In this document: piece by piece, positions 1-6,817 of the stretch
Layout: every line of letters begins with the position of its first letter
How positions within the stretch are numbered: the first letter of the stretch is position 1
Source of the DNA: an uncultured Rhodospirillaceae bacterium
Lineage (GTDB): Bacteria > Pseudomonadota > Alphaproteobacteria > Rhodospirillales > UBA2165
DNA length: 10,272 nt
Reading direction: 5' to 3'
NCBI GenBank assembly: GCA_913041095.1
Contig: CAJWIB010000067.1
Coordinates: 1 to 10,272, forward strand
Notes under the pieces: generated by a model
Told to the model about the DNA's origin: nothing
Seen by the model: only the letters and a program-made list of their open reading frames with translations
Databases searched by the model: none
Program-made: the position numbers and the translations under genes

Positions 1-22
1 AGTCGCGGTTTTACTGAAGTTG

Positions 23-145
23 TTATCTTAGCTCAATCAGTTCGACCCGAACACCGTCTGGTCTGTTAAAGAATAATTGGCGGGCGTTTCGCGATTCCAT
101 AATATTGACCGTGTAGTCGATATTATGGTTTTCTACAAAAGCGCC
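23..145 (-). pseudogene. C-terminal remnant of a VOC (glyoxalase-type) protein
   Basis: Reading the minus strand from 145 down to a TAA at 23-25 gives 40 residues containing ENHNIDYTV, then QLFFNRPDGVRVELIEL just before the stop. The pattern FFxRPDGxRVEL is the typical last beta strand of vicinal oxygen chelate domains (glyoxalase I, extradiol dioxygenase, bleomycin-resistance families), and the final-strand E is usually a metal ligand. A VOC domain normally spans about 120-140 residues. Here an in-frame TGA at 146-148 closes the frame, and further upstream the DNA is the 5' end of qor on the other strand, so the N-terminal two thirds are absent. There is no plausible start with a ribosome binding site; the only internal ATG (98-100) would leave about 25 residues. 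I see the C-terminal motif directly. The VOC assignment rests on that motif, and the decay interpretation is inference. A sequencing frameshift alone would not explain it, because no room remains for the missing part. Confidence 0.6.
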
Positions 146-180
146 TCACAATAAATTTGATTTTTATAATGGGGGAATTT

Positions 181-1164
181 ATGAACAAAGCAATTGTCAT
201 CCATCAATACGGTGGACCGGAAGTACTTCAGTGGGAAGACATTGACATCGGTGATCCGGGACCAGATGAAGTCAGAATCAAGCATGAAGCTGTTGGTCTG
301 AATTTTAGAGATACCTATCATCGTTCCGGCTCCTACGGCGTACCGGGAGATAGGTTTCCAACAATTATCGGTGGCGACGGTGCCGGTACGATTGAAGCGG
401 TCGGCGAAAAAGTCAGCAATTTAAGCGTTGGTCAGCGGGTTACCTATGGCAATGGCCCGATGGGCTCTTACGCCCAGTCCCGGCTTATGCCGGCCAAATT
501 TGTATTACCTCTACCCGACGGTATTGAATTTCAAACTGCCGCCGCCATGATGGTTAAGGGCATGACCGCGCAATATCTCATTCGCTCCTGCTATCCGGTG
601 AGTTCCGGCGATACCATCCTCATTCAAGCGGTTGCGGGCGGCGTCGGTTTGATCCTGTGCCAATGGGCCAAGCATTTAGGCGCTACGGTTATCGGCACGG
701 TAAGTACCGAAGAAAAAGCAGAGCTCGCCCACTCCTATGGCTGCGATCATGCTATCAATTATTCTGAAGAAGACTTTGCCAAACGAGTGCGGGAAATCAC
801 CGATGGTGAAGGCGTGCCGGTCGTCTATGATGGAGTCGGATTATCAACCTTTGAGGGCTCGATCGACAGTCTTAGGGTGCGTGGCACGCTGGTCGGCTAC
901 GGCAATGCATCCGGCAACTTCCCGAAATTCGATCCACTGTTACTAATGGATAAAGGCTCACTCTATTTTCAGCGGACGTCGATGCGGCATTTTGTTCGCG
1001 ACCGTGCTGAACTTGAGCAAGTGTCAGGAGAAATAATGGCGCTGGTATCTGAAGGAACGATCAAGATCGAAGTAAATAAAACCTATCCGCTGGAAGAAGC
1101 GCCGCAAGCCCACATTGATCTCGAGGCCCGCAAAACTTCGGGCTCCGTCGTCTACATACCATAA
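181..1164 (+). CDS. qor: NADPH:quinone oxidoreductase (zeta-crystallin-type MDR)
   Basis: This is a 327-residue cytoplasmic medium-chain dehydrogenase/reductase, the same length as E. coli Qor and closely similar along its whole length. It would reduce quinones or other electrophilic carbonyls with NADPH, without zinc. The N-terminal GroES-like domain carries KAIVIHQYGGPEVLQW (3-18) and GLNFRDTYHRSG (39-50). The Rossmann domain has the nucleotide-binding motif AVAGGVG (150-156) followed by CQWAKHLGATVIGTV, then VVYDGVG (214-220). The C-terminus GSVVYIP matches family members. Family zinc-binding cysteines are absent, as expected. The start at 181 is preferred because GGGGGAA at 171-177 precedes it and the residue after Met aligns with Qor; in-frame ATGs at 157 and 169 lie upstream of or overlap this site. 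The gene stands alone. It converges with the E2 gene and is flanked by two truncated gene remnants, which suggests it arrived as a block or is what remains after a rearrangement. Confidence 0.95.
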   Translation: MNKAIVIHQYGGPEVLQWEDIDIGDPGPDEVRIKHEAVGLNFRDTYHRSGSYGVPGDRFPTIIGGDGAGTIEAVGEKVSNLSVGQRVTYGNGPMGSYAQSRLMPAKFVLPLPDGIEFQTAAAMMVKGMTAQYLIRSCYPVSSGDTILIQAVAGGVGLILCQWAKHLGATVIGTVSTEEKAELAHSYGCDHAINYSEEDFAKRVREITDGEGVPVVYDGVGLSTFEGSIDSLRVRGTLVGYGNASGNFPKFDPLLLMDKGSLYFQRTSMRHFVRDRAELEQVSGEIMALVSEGTIKIEVNKTYPLEEAPQAHIDLEARKTSGSVVYIP

Positions 1165-1196
1165 ATGTGATGCCAGCCATTCGTCGGTTTTCTTGA

Positions 1197-1370
1197 CAGG
1201 AATCGACCATCATCCTAGGCTTCGATCCAGCGCAGAATAAAATATTCTTGATCACGCCAATACCGTCAGGCGCCGGCATTGTCCGCGACATGCATTGTTA
1301 CGCAGCGACTGGAACAGTTTGGTTCGACACCGATGAAGATACTATCGGCCGAGCCATTGTTGGTAATTAG
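1197..1370 (+). pseudogene. C-terminal remnant resembling a virginiamycin B lyase/NHL-type beta-propeller protein
   Basis: Between qor and the E2 gene an open frame of 57 codons runs from just after a TGA (1194-1196) to a TAG at 1368-1370. It reads TIILGFDPAQNKIFLITPIP, then SGAGIVRDMHCYAATG, then TVWFDTDEDTIGRAIVGN. The spacing of F-x-TPIPSG, VRDM, Y-x-x-TGTVWFxTD and TIGRA resembles the last blade of Vgb-like streptogramin lyases and related six/seven-bladed propellers, where VRHM and LWFGTDxNxIGR recur. There is no Met or usable ribosome binding site at the front; the single internal ATG is the M of VRDM. Full members are around 290-350 residues, so about four fifths are missing. The frame differs from that of qor, so it is not a readthrough extension. 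The reading frame and motifs are direct observations; the family name is from memory and moderate; loss of the 5' part is inference. Confidence 0.45.
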
Positions 1371-1373
1371 CTC

Positions 1374-2480
1374 CTATTCAGATAGGGCCAAATCCGTAAT
1401 GACGGTGGCCATGAAATTAGAGGCCTCGGCGCCAGAGACAGCCCGATGATCGAAAGTCATGGACAAAGGCATCATGCGCCGGACGACCGGCTGGCCGTCA
1501 CGGGCAACGACTTCGTCCCTAGCCCGGCAAACACCCAGGATCGCCACTTGGGGCGGCGAGACGATAGGTGTCGTATAATGGCCCAGTAAGGGACCAGCGT
1601 TGGTCAACGTAATAGTGGCGCCCCGCAGTTCATCCGCCGGCACCGTGCGGGCTTCAACGGCGGCCCGCAATTCATCGAAGCCTTTTCTGAGATCGTCAGA
1701 TGTCCGATTGCCGATATCATGCATTACCGGAACAAACAGCCCAGCATCCGTATTGACAGCGATTCCCAGATCAATTTTCTTGTGGACACGCAAGCCGTTT
1801 TCGCTGCTGTCATACCAAGCGTTACACATGGGTTCGGCCTTGCAGCCGGCGGCCATGGCGCGCATCAGGCGCATGGAAATATCCTGATCGCCTTTCCAGT
1901 CACCGATATCGGCGTCCTCCATGATCGTCGTTGCGGCAACTTCGCTGTTGGCGTGGGCCATGCGCCGGGCCATGGCGCGACGGACGCCTTTAAGTGGCTC
2001 TAACGGTTCGGCATCGGCTACATCAGCGGCAGCGGCTTCGACGTCTTTGGCCGTGATCACATTGCCTTGGCCAGTCGGTGTCACCATAGCCAGATCGACG
2101 CCTAATTTCTGCGCTAGCGCTCGCACCACCGGAGTGGCTTTACCAGCTTTGCGTGAATCTTTTGTCTCCACCTCGACCGATGCTTCTTGAACCTGAACTT
2201 CCCCCGCATGTTGTTTACCGACGACCGTGCCGGCATCTTTAGCCTCGCCCTCAGCAAAACTCACCAAAGGTATACCAACCTCAACGACATCCCCTTCTTC
2301 ACCATGAATCTTAGTAATTTTACCGGAACAAGGCGACGGCACCTCAACCACCGCCTTGTCGGTTTCTACTGAGACCAAGGGTTGGTCGGTAACAACATTG
2401 TCACCCTCCCCCACGTGCCAGGCGACAATTTCCGCTTCCTGAAGGCCTTCGCCGAGATCAGGTAGATTAAATTCTTTCAT
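1374..2480 (-). CDS. 2-oxoacid dehydrogenase E2, dihydrolipoamide acyltransferase (BkdB-like)
   Basis: This 368-residue protein is the acyltransferase core of a 2-oxoacid dehydrogenase complex. It takes the acyl group made by E1 on a swinging lipoyl arm and passes it to CoA. It has one N-terminal lipoyl domain (about 1-78) with lipoyl-lysine K42 in the motif ETDKAVVEVP. An acidic linker follows, then a peripheral subunit-binding domain (about 114-150, KATPVVRALAQKLGVDL...GxGxVITAKDV), then the catalytic domain (about 160-368). The active-site His is H345 in TFDHRAVSGAEA. The usual HxxxDG reads HRAVSG here, so the conserved Asp is Ser; related HRAVTGG versions are known to me from some proteobacterial E2s. 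ATG at 2480 is preceded by AAGGAA at good spacing. It is the last gene of the E1-alpha/E1-beta/E2 operon, 30 bp after E1-beta. No E3 gene follows; the complex must borrow one. Pyruvate or acetoin specificity is not excluded, but the divergent Lrp regulator favours branched-chain 2-oxoacids. Confidence 0.9.
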   Translation of the reverse strand: MKEFNLPDLGEGLQEAEIVAWHVGEGDNVVTDQPLVSVETDKAVVEVPSPCSGKITKIHGEEGDVVEVGIPLVSFAEGEAKDAGTVVGKQHAGEVQVQEASVEVETKDSRKAGKATPVVRALAQKLGVDLAMVTPTGQGNVITAKDVEAAAADVADAEPLEPLKGVRRAMARRMAHANSEVAATTIMEDADIGDWKGDQDISMRLMRAMAAGCKAEPMCNAWYDSSENGLRVHKKIDLGIAVNTDAGLFVPVMHDIGNRTSDDLRKGFDELRAAVEARTVPADELRGATITLTNAGPLLGHYTTPIVSPPQVAILGVCRARDEVVARDGQPVVRRMMPLSMTFDHRAVSGAEASNFMATVITDLALSE

Positions 2481-2510
2481 AGGTAATTCCTTTTTACTGG
2501 ATTAGTTAGC

Positions 2511-3500
2511 TTATGGTTCTTCGGGAAAGGCGACCGCACGCCGGACGGCGTCTATAATGCGATTTTCACTGACCAAATAGCGATGTTCGTTTTTGGCATA
2601 AGGAATGACGGTGTCGTAACCCGTTACCCTTAAAACCGGTGATAAGAGATGAAGCAGCCCTTTTTCGGCCAGTCGCGCCGCAATTTCTGCTCCGAATCCG
2701 CCGGTATAAGGGGCCTCATGTACAATGACACAACGGCCTGTTTTCTCCACCGAACTGAGGATAGTCGGCATATCCAACGGCGTCAAAGTGGCGACATCAA
2801 TCACCTCGGCCTCAATCCCCATTCCCGACAGTGTCTCCGCCGCCGCTAAGGTTTCCGCCACTGCAGCTCCCCAACTAACCAAGGTCACATCGCCGCCCTC
2901 TCGCAGGACGAAGCACAAATCCAGAGGCAAGGCTTCACCGTCATCGGGGACTTCCTGCTTGACGGTGCGGTAGACGCGCTTGGGCTCAAGGAACATGACC
3001 GGGTCAGGATTTCTGATCGCCGCCAGCAGCAAGCCATAAGCCCTGAGGGGTGATGACGGGATGACGACCCGCAGCCCCGGAATATGGGCGAAGATTGCTT
3101 CGGTGCTTTCCGAGTGGTGTTCGGGACCATGGATACCACCGCCGTAAGGAGCCCGGATAACCAAGGGACAGCTCAGCCGTCCACGGGTCCTGTTCCGCAA
3201 TCGGGCTACGTGGCTGATAATCTGATCGAAGGCCGAGTAAATAAATCCCATAAACTGGAACTCGGCCACCGGCTTGAGTCCCGCCGCCGCCATGCCGACG
3301 GTGACACCGCCGATACCGGCCTCAGCCAGGGGCGTATCAATCACCCGGTCAGCACCATAAATTTCCTGCAAGCCTTCGGTGGCACGAAAAACGCCGCCGT
3401 TGACGCCTACATCTTCTCCCAACAGGACGACGTCTTTGTCATCTTTAAGCGCGCGGCCAAGAGCCTGGCAGACCGCTGATACCATCGTAAGCTCAGCCAT
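2511..3500 (-). CDS. 2-oxoacid dehydrogenase E1 component, beta subunit (BkdA2-like)
   Basis: This 329-residue subunit pairs with the upstream alpha subunit as an alpha2-beta2 ThDP enzyme that decarboxylates a 2-oxoacid and reductively acylates the E2 lipoyl group. Visible family motifs are LLGEDVG (26-32), RVIDTPLAEAGIGG (52-65) with the ThDP-activating Glu60, the helix PVAEFQFMGFIYSAFDQI (77-94), and RAPYGGGIHGPEHHSES (116-132). FLEPKRVYR in the second half is closer to branched-chain E1-beta than to mitochondrial-type PDH E1-beta. The C-terminal transketolase domain contains VSWGAAVAETLAAAETL and the conserved VxVHEAPxTGGFGAEI. Start choice: a GTG at 3515 would add five residues, but ATG at 3500 (MAELTMVSA) has GAGGAG upstream and aligns with the family start. 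This start overlaps the end of the E1-alpha gene by 8 bp, so translation of the two is probably coupled. Substrate is inferred mainly from context. Confidence 0.92.
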   Translation of the reverse strand: MAELTMVSAVCQALGRALKDDKDVVLLGEDVGVNGGVFRATEGLQEIYGADRVIDTPLAEAGIGGVTVGMAAAGLKPVAEFQFMGFIYSAFDQIISHVARLRNRTRGRLSCPLVIRAPYGGGIHGPEHHSESTEAIFAHIPGLRVVIPSSPLRAYGLLLAAIRNPDPVMFLEPKRVYRTVKQEVPDDGEALPLDLCFVLREGGDVTLVSWGAAVAETLAAAETLSGMGIEAEVIDVATLTPLDMPTILSSVEKTGRCVIVHEAPYTGGFGAEIAARLAEKGLLHLLSPVLRVTGYDTVIPYAKNEHRYLVSENRIIDAVRRAVAFPEEP

Positions 3501-4575
3501 AACCGTTCTCCTCACTCTTGGAAAATTCAGCCAACACAGCTTCCCGCTGGTCCTTCAAATCCATGGGCAATTCGGCGAACATATGGTCGAACATGGCCTC
3601 GGGCGGCAAATCCTCTTGCGCCTCATACTTAGCAATACCGTCTTCAATTTCCTGATCGATGGTAGTGATGAGATTTTCTTCATCGTCCTTGGTCCAGGCC
3701 TGGCTCTCCGATAAATAGGTGCGCAGCCGGATCAGAGGTTCGTTTTTCCAGTGAGCGCTGACCACGTCCGGGTCCCGGTAACGGCTGGCGTCATCGGCGG
3801 TAGAATGATCGGTGAGGCGATAGGTAATGGCTTCAACAACAGTCGGACCGCCGCCGGATCGGGCGTTTTCGAGAGCCCGAGAGACCACGTCACAAACGGC
3901 GATCACATCATTCCCGTCCACTTGTTCCCCGGGAATTCCAACCGCCAGGCCCTTTTGCGCCAGGGTTTTTGCTGCACTTTGCCTTTCGCGGGGCATTGAA
4001 ATGGCCCATTGGTTATTGATGATGATAAAGACCACCGGTACATGCCACGCACCGGCGAAATTCATAGCTTCGTAGAAATCACCTTTTGAAGAACCACCGT
4101 CTCCTATGGTCGTCACAGCCACTCTTTTCTCATCTCTCAACTTGAAGGCGTAGGCAACGCCGACGGCCTGGGTCGTTTGCGTGGCAATAGGTGTGGTTAG
4201 CGGGAAATCTTCGGAAGGACCGGCAAAGACGTTACCGCGTTCGTCACCTCCCCAAAACATCAAATCCTCATCTATGGTTACACCCCGTACAAGCATGGCG
4301 GCGGTATCTCGATACGTACCCAATAGCACATCTTCTTTTTTCATCGCTGTTGCGTAGCCGACACGGACGGCTTCTTCACCGAGTTCAGGCGCATAGCTGG
4401 GAATGCGACCGGATCGCTGCATGGCGGTTAATTTACCGTCATAGCGCCGGGCTAAAGTCATGCGCCGGTATAGTTCAATAAGCTTACTTTGCTCTTGGGC
4501 AAAAGCAGGCAGCTCAGTTGTCACTTGGCCTTCCGGATCAAGGTAACGGGTATAGGAAATATCGAGATTGTTCAT
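3493..4575 (-). CDS. 2-oxoacid dehydrogenase E1 component, alpha subunit (BkdA1/PdhA-like)
   Basis: This 360-residue ThDP-binding alpha subunit of the heterotetrameric E1 begins MNNLDISYTRYLDPEG. Family landmarks are LYRRMTLARRYDGKLTAMQR (35-54), GEEAVRVGYATAM (66-78), and the ThDP/Mg signature, which starts with GDGGSSKGDFYEAMNFAG (158-175) and ends in INNQWAIS (186-193). The loop YRLTDHSTADDASRYRD (252-268) matches the active-site loop phosphorylated in eukaryotic E1-alpha. The start at 4575 has CAGGTG five bases upstream. A TTG at 4611 could add 12 residues but has no supporting site. It is the first gene of the operon and lies divergent from an Lrp-family regulator, 145 bp between start codons, the layout of bkdA1 and bkdR in Pseudomonas. 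Proteins of this type are annotated variously as pyruvate, acetoin or branched-chain E1-alpha. I am sure of the enzyme class and only moderately sure of the branched-chain substrate. Confidence 0.92.
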   Translation of the reverse strand: MNNLDISYTRYLDPEGQVTTELPAFAQEQSKLIELYRRMTLARRYDGKLTAMQRSGRIPSYAPELGEEAVRVGYATAMKKEDVLLGTYRDTAAMLVRGVTIDEDLMFWGGDERGNVFAGPSEDFPLTTPIATQTTQAVGVAYAFKLRDEKRVAVTTIGDGGSSKGDFYEAMNFAGAWHVPVVFIIINNQWAISMPRERQSAAKTLAQKGLAVGIPGEQVDGNDVIAVCDVVSRALENARSGGGPTVVEAITYRLTDHSTADDASRYRDPDVVSAHWKNEPLIRLRTYLSESQAWTKDDEENLITTIDQEIEDGIAKYEAQEDLPPEAMFDHMFAELPMDLKDQREAVLAEFSKSEENGYG

Positions 4576-4664
4576 TGGCACCTGTTGGATTGGGTTGTTT
4601 TTGAATCTCAACAGGATACGCCATTCTGGCTGAAATTAATTTGTATTTAACCCATAATAATCAT

Positions 4665-4682
4665 AAAATATGCACATATTTT
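4665..4682. promoter_or_regulatory. Inverted repeat, candidate Lrp-family operator
   Basis: AAAATATG-CA-CATATTTT is a perfect inverted repeat with 8-bp arms and a 2-bp spacer, located 38 bp before the regulator's start codon and about 90 bp before E1-alpha. Length, symmetry and A/T content suit a dimeric Lrp/AsnC protein. It has no G/C-rich stem or T-tract layout expected of a terminator. Binding is inferred. Confidence 0.4.
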
Positions 4683-4685
4683 TCG

Positions 4686-4698
4686 TTCATATGATGAA
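4686..4698. promoter_or_regulatory. Second short inverted repeat in the regulator promoter region
   Basis: TTCAT-ATG-ATGAA has perfect 5-bp arms and begins 4 bp after the first repeat. Its centre lies 18-19 bp from that of the first repeat, nearly two helical turns, so both could face the same side of the DNA and bind cooperating dimers. The arms are short and A/T-rich, so chance is possible. Confidence 0.25.
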
Positions 4699-4720
4699 TT
4701 ATGATAGAATATTGTATATT

Positions 4721-5191
4721 ATGGAACTAGATGCTACAGATATAAGAATCCTCTCCCTTCTTCAATTAGATGCCCGGGCCTCGAATGCAGAAATTGCTGA
4801 GATCGCCCTGCTCTCAGCGTCGCAATGCCATCGCCGAGTCAAGCGGTTGGAAGAAGAAGGTTTTATCACTGGCTATCATGCCGAAATCGATGCCGCACGT
4901 GTCGGTTTGGATATCAATGCGTTTGTTCATGTTACTCTGGGCACACATGAGGAAAATCGTGTCAAAGCATTTGTTGAGGCGATTGAACCTATTGAAGATA
5001 TTCAGGAGTGCTATTCGATAACCGGCGATGCGGATTATATTTTGCGCGTGTCAATGCCCAATCTAACCTCATTTTCCGAATTTATAATGCATCAGCTAAT
5101 GCCGTTGCCCATGGTAGGGAATGTCAAATCATATATCGCGATGGAAAGTGTCAGGAATAGCAACCAGCTTCCATTAACGCATTTGCCTTAA
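4721..5191 (+). CDS. Lrp/AsnC-family transcriptional regulator (BkdR-like)
   Basis: This 156-residue protein is a typical leucine-responsive/AsnC-type regulator. The N-terminal winged helix-turn-helix (about 3-60) reads LDATDIRILSLLQLDARASN and then AEIAEIALLSASQCHRRVKR, followed by LEEEGFITGYHAEID. The C-terminal RAM effector domain (about 66-145) shows the hallmark ECYSITGDADYILRV (96-110), which binds amino acids and forms oligomers. The start at 4721 gives the canonical MELDATDIRIL beginning. In-frame ATGs at 4670, 4691 and 4694 would add a non-family leader and lie in or beside the putative operator. The ribosome binding site is weak, so the transcript may have a very short leader. It is divergent from the 2-oxoacid dehydrogenase operon, as bkdR is in Pseudomonas, where the Lrp homologue activates bkd in response to branched-chain amino acids. 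Target and effector are inferred from that arrangement. It converges with the downstream ligase gene over 49 bp with no clear terminator. Confidence 0.92.
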   Translation: MELDATDIRILSLLQLDARASNAEIAEIALLSASQCHRRVKRLEEEGFITGYHAEIDAARVGLDINAFVHVTLGTHEENRVKAFVEAIEPIEDIQECYSITGDADYILRVSMPNLTSFSEFIMHQLMPLPMVGNVKSYIAMESVRNSNQLPLTHLP

Positions 5192-5240
5192 ACTGGTTAA
5201 AAAATTTAAGCAGTCGCACTTTAGGCAGTATCAAACCAAC

Positions 5241-6785
5241 CTAGATTGATCGATCGCGACCTTTCCAATAAGTCTCTTTGATGGCGTTCTTCTGGATTTT
5301 GCCAACGGCGGTTTTGGGCAGCGAATCAACGAATTTGACTAATCGTGGGCGTTTGTGGCGGGCTATCGCAGCCGCACAGTAATCAATTAATTCTTCTTCA
5401 GTTATCGTTTTGCCTGCCTCCAGAACTACATGAGCCGCCGGCAACTCGCCCCAATGATCATCCGGAATGCCGAAAACCGCGCATTCATTAACCGCCTCAT
5501 GAGTATAGAGAGCGTCTTCAATTTCTGTCGGATAGACATTTTCACCGCCAGAAATAATCATATCTTTTGAACGATCAACCAAAAATAAAAATCCATCTTC
5601 GTCGAGATAACCGATATCACCAGTTTTTAGCCAGCCATCAGCGGTAAACACATCCTTGGTTTGCTGCGGGTCTTTATAATATTCGATCATCTTATGTGGG
5701 CCTTTGGTGACAACTTCACCAGGCTCTCCTGTCGGTAACGGTTTGTCGTCACGATCAAATATCGCCAATTCCAAATCGCTATAAGCTCGGCCAATACTAT
5801 TGGATTTCGAAAGATTAAACTCCGGTGGCCGCACGGTTAAATTGCCGGCTTCCGACTGACCATATTGCTCTTGCCACACCATATCCGGTAGGGCCGCAAG
5901 CATGCGTTCTAGCTGAGCAACAGAAGTCGGAGCGCCACCAAAATTGCAATAGCGCCAGTTTTTTAATCGCTCGGCGGTAAATTCCGGATGACTGATCACG
6001 CTGTTGACTTGGGTCGGTACGAGAAAAGCACTAGTCACGCCCCTATTTTCAACCATGTCAATAAATTCGTCTGGATTCCAGGCCGGCATCATGACACAGG
6101 TGCTGCCGATTTTTATGGCGGTCTGAAACCACACAAACAGACCAGCGATATGAAAAAGTGGCGTTGAACAGCACATGGCATCATCCGGCCGCATATCAAA
6201 CTCTCGCTCAGCACGGACACTACCGATGACCCGGGACGCGTGATTGACGACAACGCCTTTGGGAAATCCCGTGGTGCCCCCAGTATAGGTAATCGCAAAG
6301 GCATCGGTCTCAGCGATATCAACATCCGGCTCACTTACCGACGCGTCAGCAATAAAACTTTCTAGTGTTTCGATACTTTCTTCCGCCGGTGCCGGACCTC
6401 CAAAAACGATAATTCGAGATAACTCCGGAGTATTTTCGGTAACGCTCATCAAATTTTCCAATAAACTAACATTAACGAAAACCGTGCTGATATCGGTTTT
6501 ATTGATGACATGCATCAACTCGCCGGCACTAAAGCGGGTGGACAAATGAGCTAGCACGGCGCCAGATTTAGCGGCACCAAAATAGATTGTGGGATAGTCA
6601 AAATGATTAGCTGAAAAGATCGAAATATTTTGATCTTGGGTCAGACCGTGATCAATCAGTGCGTTGGCGATCTGGTTGGCAGATTCATTTAACTCACGAT
6701 AAGTTGTTTTCTGATCGCCAGCCACGATTGCAAGTTTCTCCGGCTGAGCTGCCGCCGAATTAGTTAGCAAATCCCCGATTAACAT
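5241..6785 (-). CDS. Acyl-CoA synthetase (AMP-forming, class I adenylate-forming ligase)
   Basis: This 514-residue ANL-superfamily enzyme activates a carboxylic acid with ATP to the acyl-AMP and then to the CoA thioester. All core motifs are intact: the phosphate loop YTGGTTGFPKG (167-177), STPLFHIAG (207-215), the adenine-site YGQSEAG (308-314, where many members have YGxTE), GWLKTGD (384-390), and the hinge region DRSKDMIISGGENVYPTEIE (404-423). The C-terminal catalytic lysine is K496 in PKTAVGKIQKN. Length fits short/medium-chain or aromatic acyl-CoA ligases such as the fadD3/caiC/4-coumarate-ligase-like group. The ATG at 6785 is preceded by AGGGAA, and TATAAT lies about 33 bp upstream. 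No signal or membrane segment is apparent. It is divergent from the FAH/amidohydrolase/ThDP gene group, suggesting it activates a substrate or product of the same pathway. The acid it uses cannot be deduced from sequence. Confidence 0.93.
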   Translation of the reverse strand: MLIGDLLTNSAAAQPEKLAIVAGDQKTTYRELNESANQIANALIDHGLTQDQNISIFSANHFDYPTIYFGAAKSGAVLAHLSTRFSAGELMHVINKTDISTVFVNVSLLENLMSVTENTPELSRIIVFGGPAPAEESIETLESFIADASVSEPDVDIAETDAFAITYTGGTTGFPKGVVVNHASRVIGSVRAEREFDMRPDDAMCCSTPLFHIAGLFVWFQTAIKIGSTCVMMPAWNPDEFIDMVENRGVTSAFLVPTQVNSVISHPEFTAERLKNWRYCNFGGAPTSVAQLERMLAALPDMVWQEQYGQSEAGNLTVRPPEFNLSKSNSIGRAYSDLELAIFDRDDKPLPTGEPGEVVTKGPHKMIEYYKDPQQTKDVFTADGWLKTGDIGYLDEDGFLFLVDRSKDMIISGGENVYPTEIEDALYTHEAVNECAVFGIPDDHWGELPAAHVVLEAGKTITEEELIDYCAAAIARHKRPRLVKFVDSLPKTAVGKIQKNAIKETYWKGRDRSI

Positions 6786-6817
6786 ATTGATATTCCCTAT
6801 CCAGTATTGTCATGTTT

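Larger units (their letters stand above)
4576..4720. promoter_or_regulatory. Divergent promoter region between the dehydrogenase operon and its Lrp-type regulator
   Basis: The 145 bp between the two divergent start codons is strongly A/T-rich on the regulator side (about 4630-4720), unlike the flanking genes. Lrp-family proteins usually bind several A/T-rich sites in such shared regions and wrap the DNA. Two inverted repeats are visible here and listed separately. TATGAT at 4700-4705 is a possible -10 for the regulator, but no convincing -35 sits 16-18 bp upstream. On the minus strand I find no confident sigma-70 pair for the operon. Regulation by the adjacent Lrp protein is inferred from gene order. 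Confidence 0.5.

Noticed and set aside
133..321. Minus-strand ORF of 62 codons overlapping the qor start
   Set aside because: It lies in a different frame from the VOC remnant (23-145), overlaps secure qor coding sequence and has no protein-like motif.
3084..3479. Plus-strand ORF of 131 codons antisense to E1-beta
   Set aside because: Composition is arginine/serine/proline-rich with no recognisable motif, and the minus strand carries a full, motif-complete E1-beta across it.
3501..3515. GTG at 3515 as an earlier start for E1-beta
   Set aside because: It would place the start inside the E1-alpha 3' end without its own ribosome binding site, while ATG 3500 has GAGGAG upstream and aligns with the family.
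5185..5216. Possible terminator between the convergent regulator and ligase genes (CTTAAA...TTTAAG with nearby ACTG...CAGT)
   Set aside because: The stem is short and A/T-only with a long loop and no following T-tract on either strand; too weak to call.
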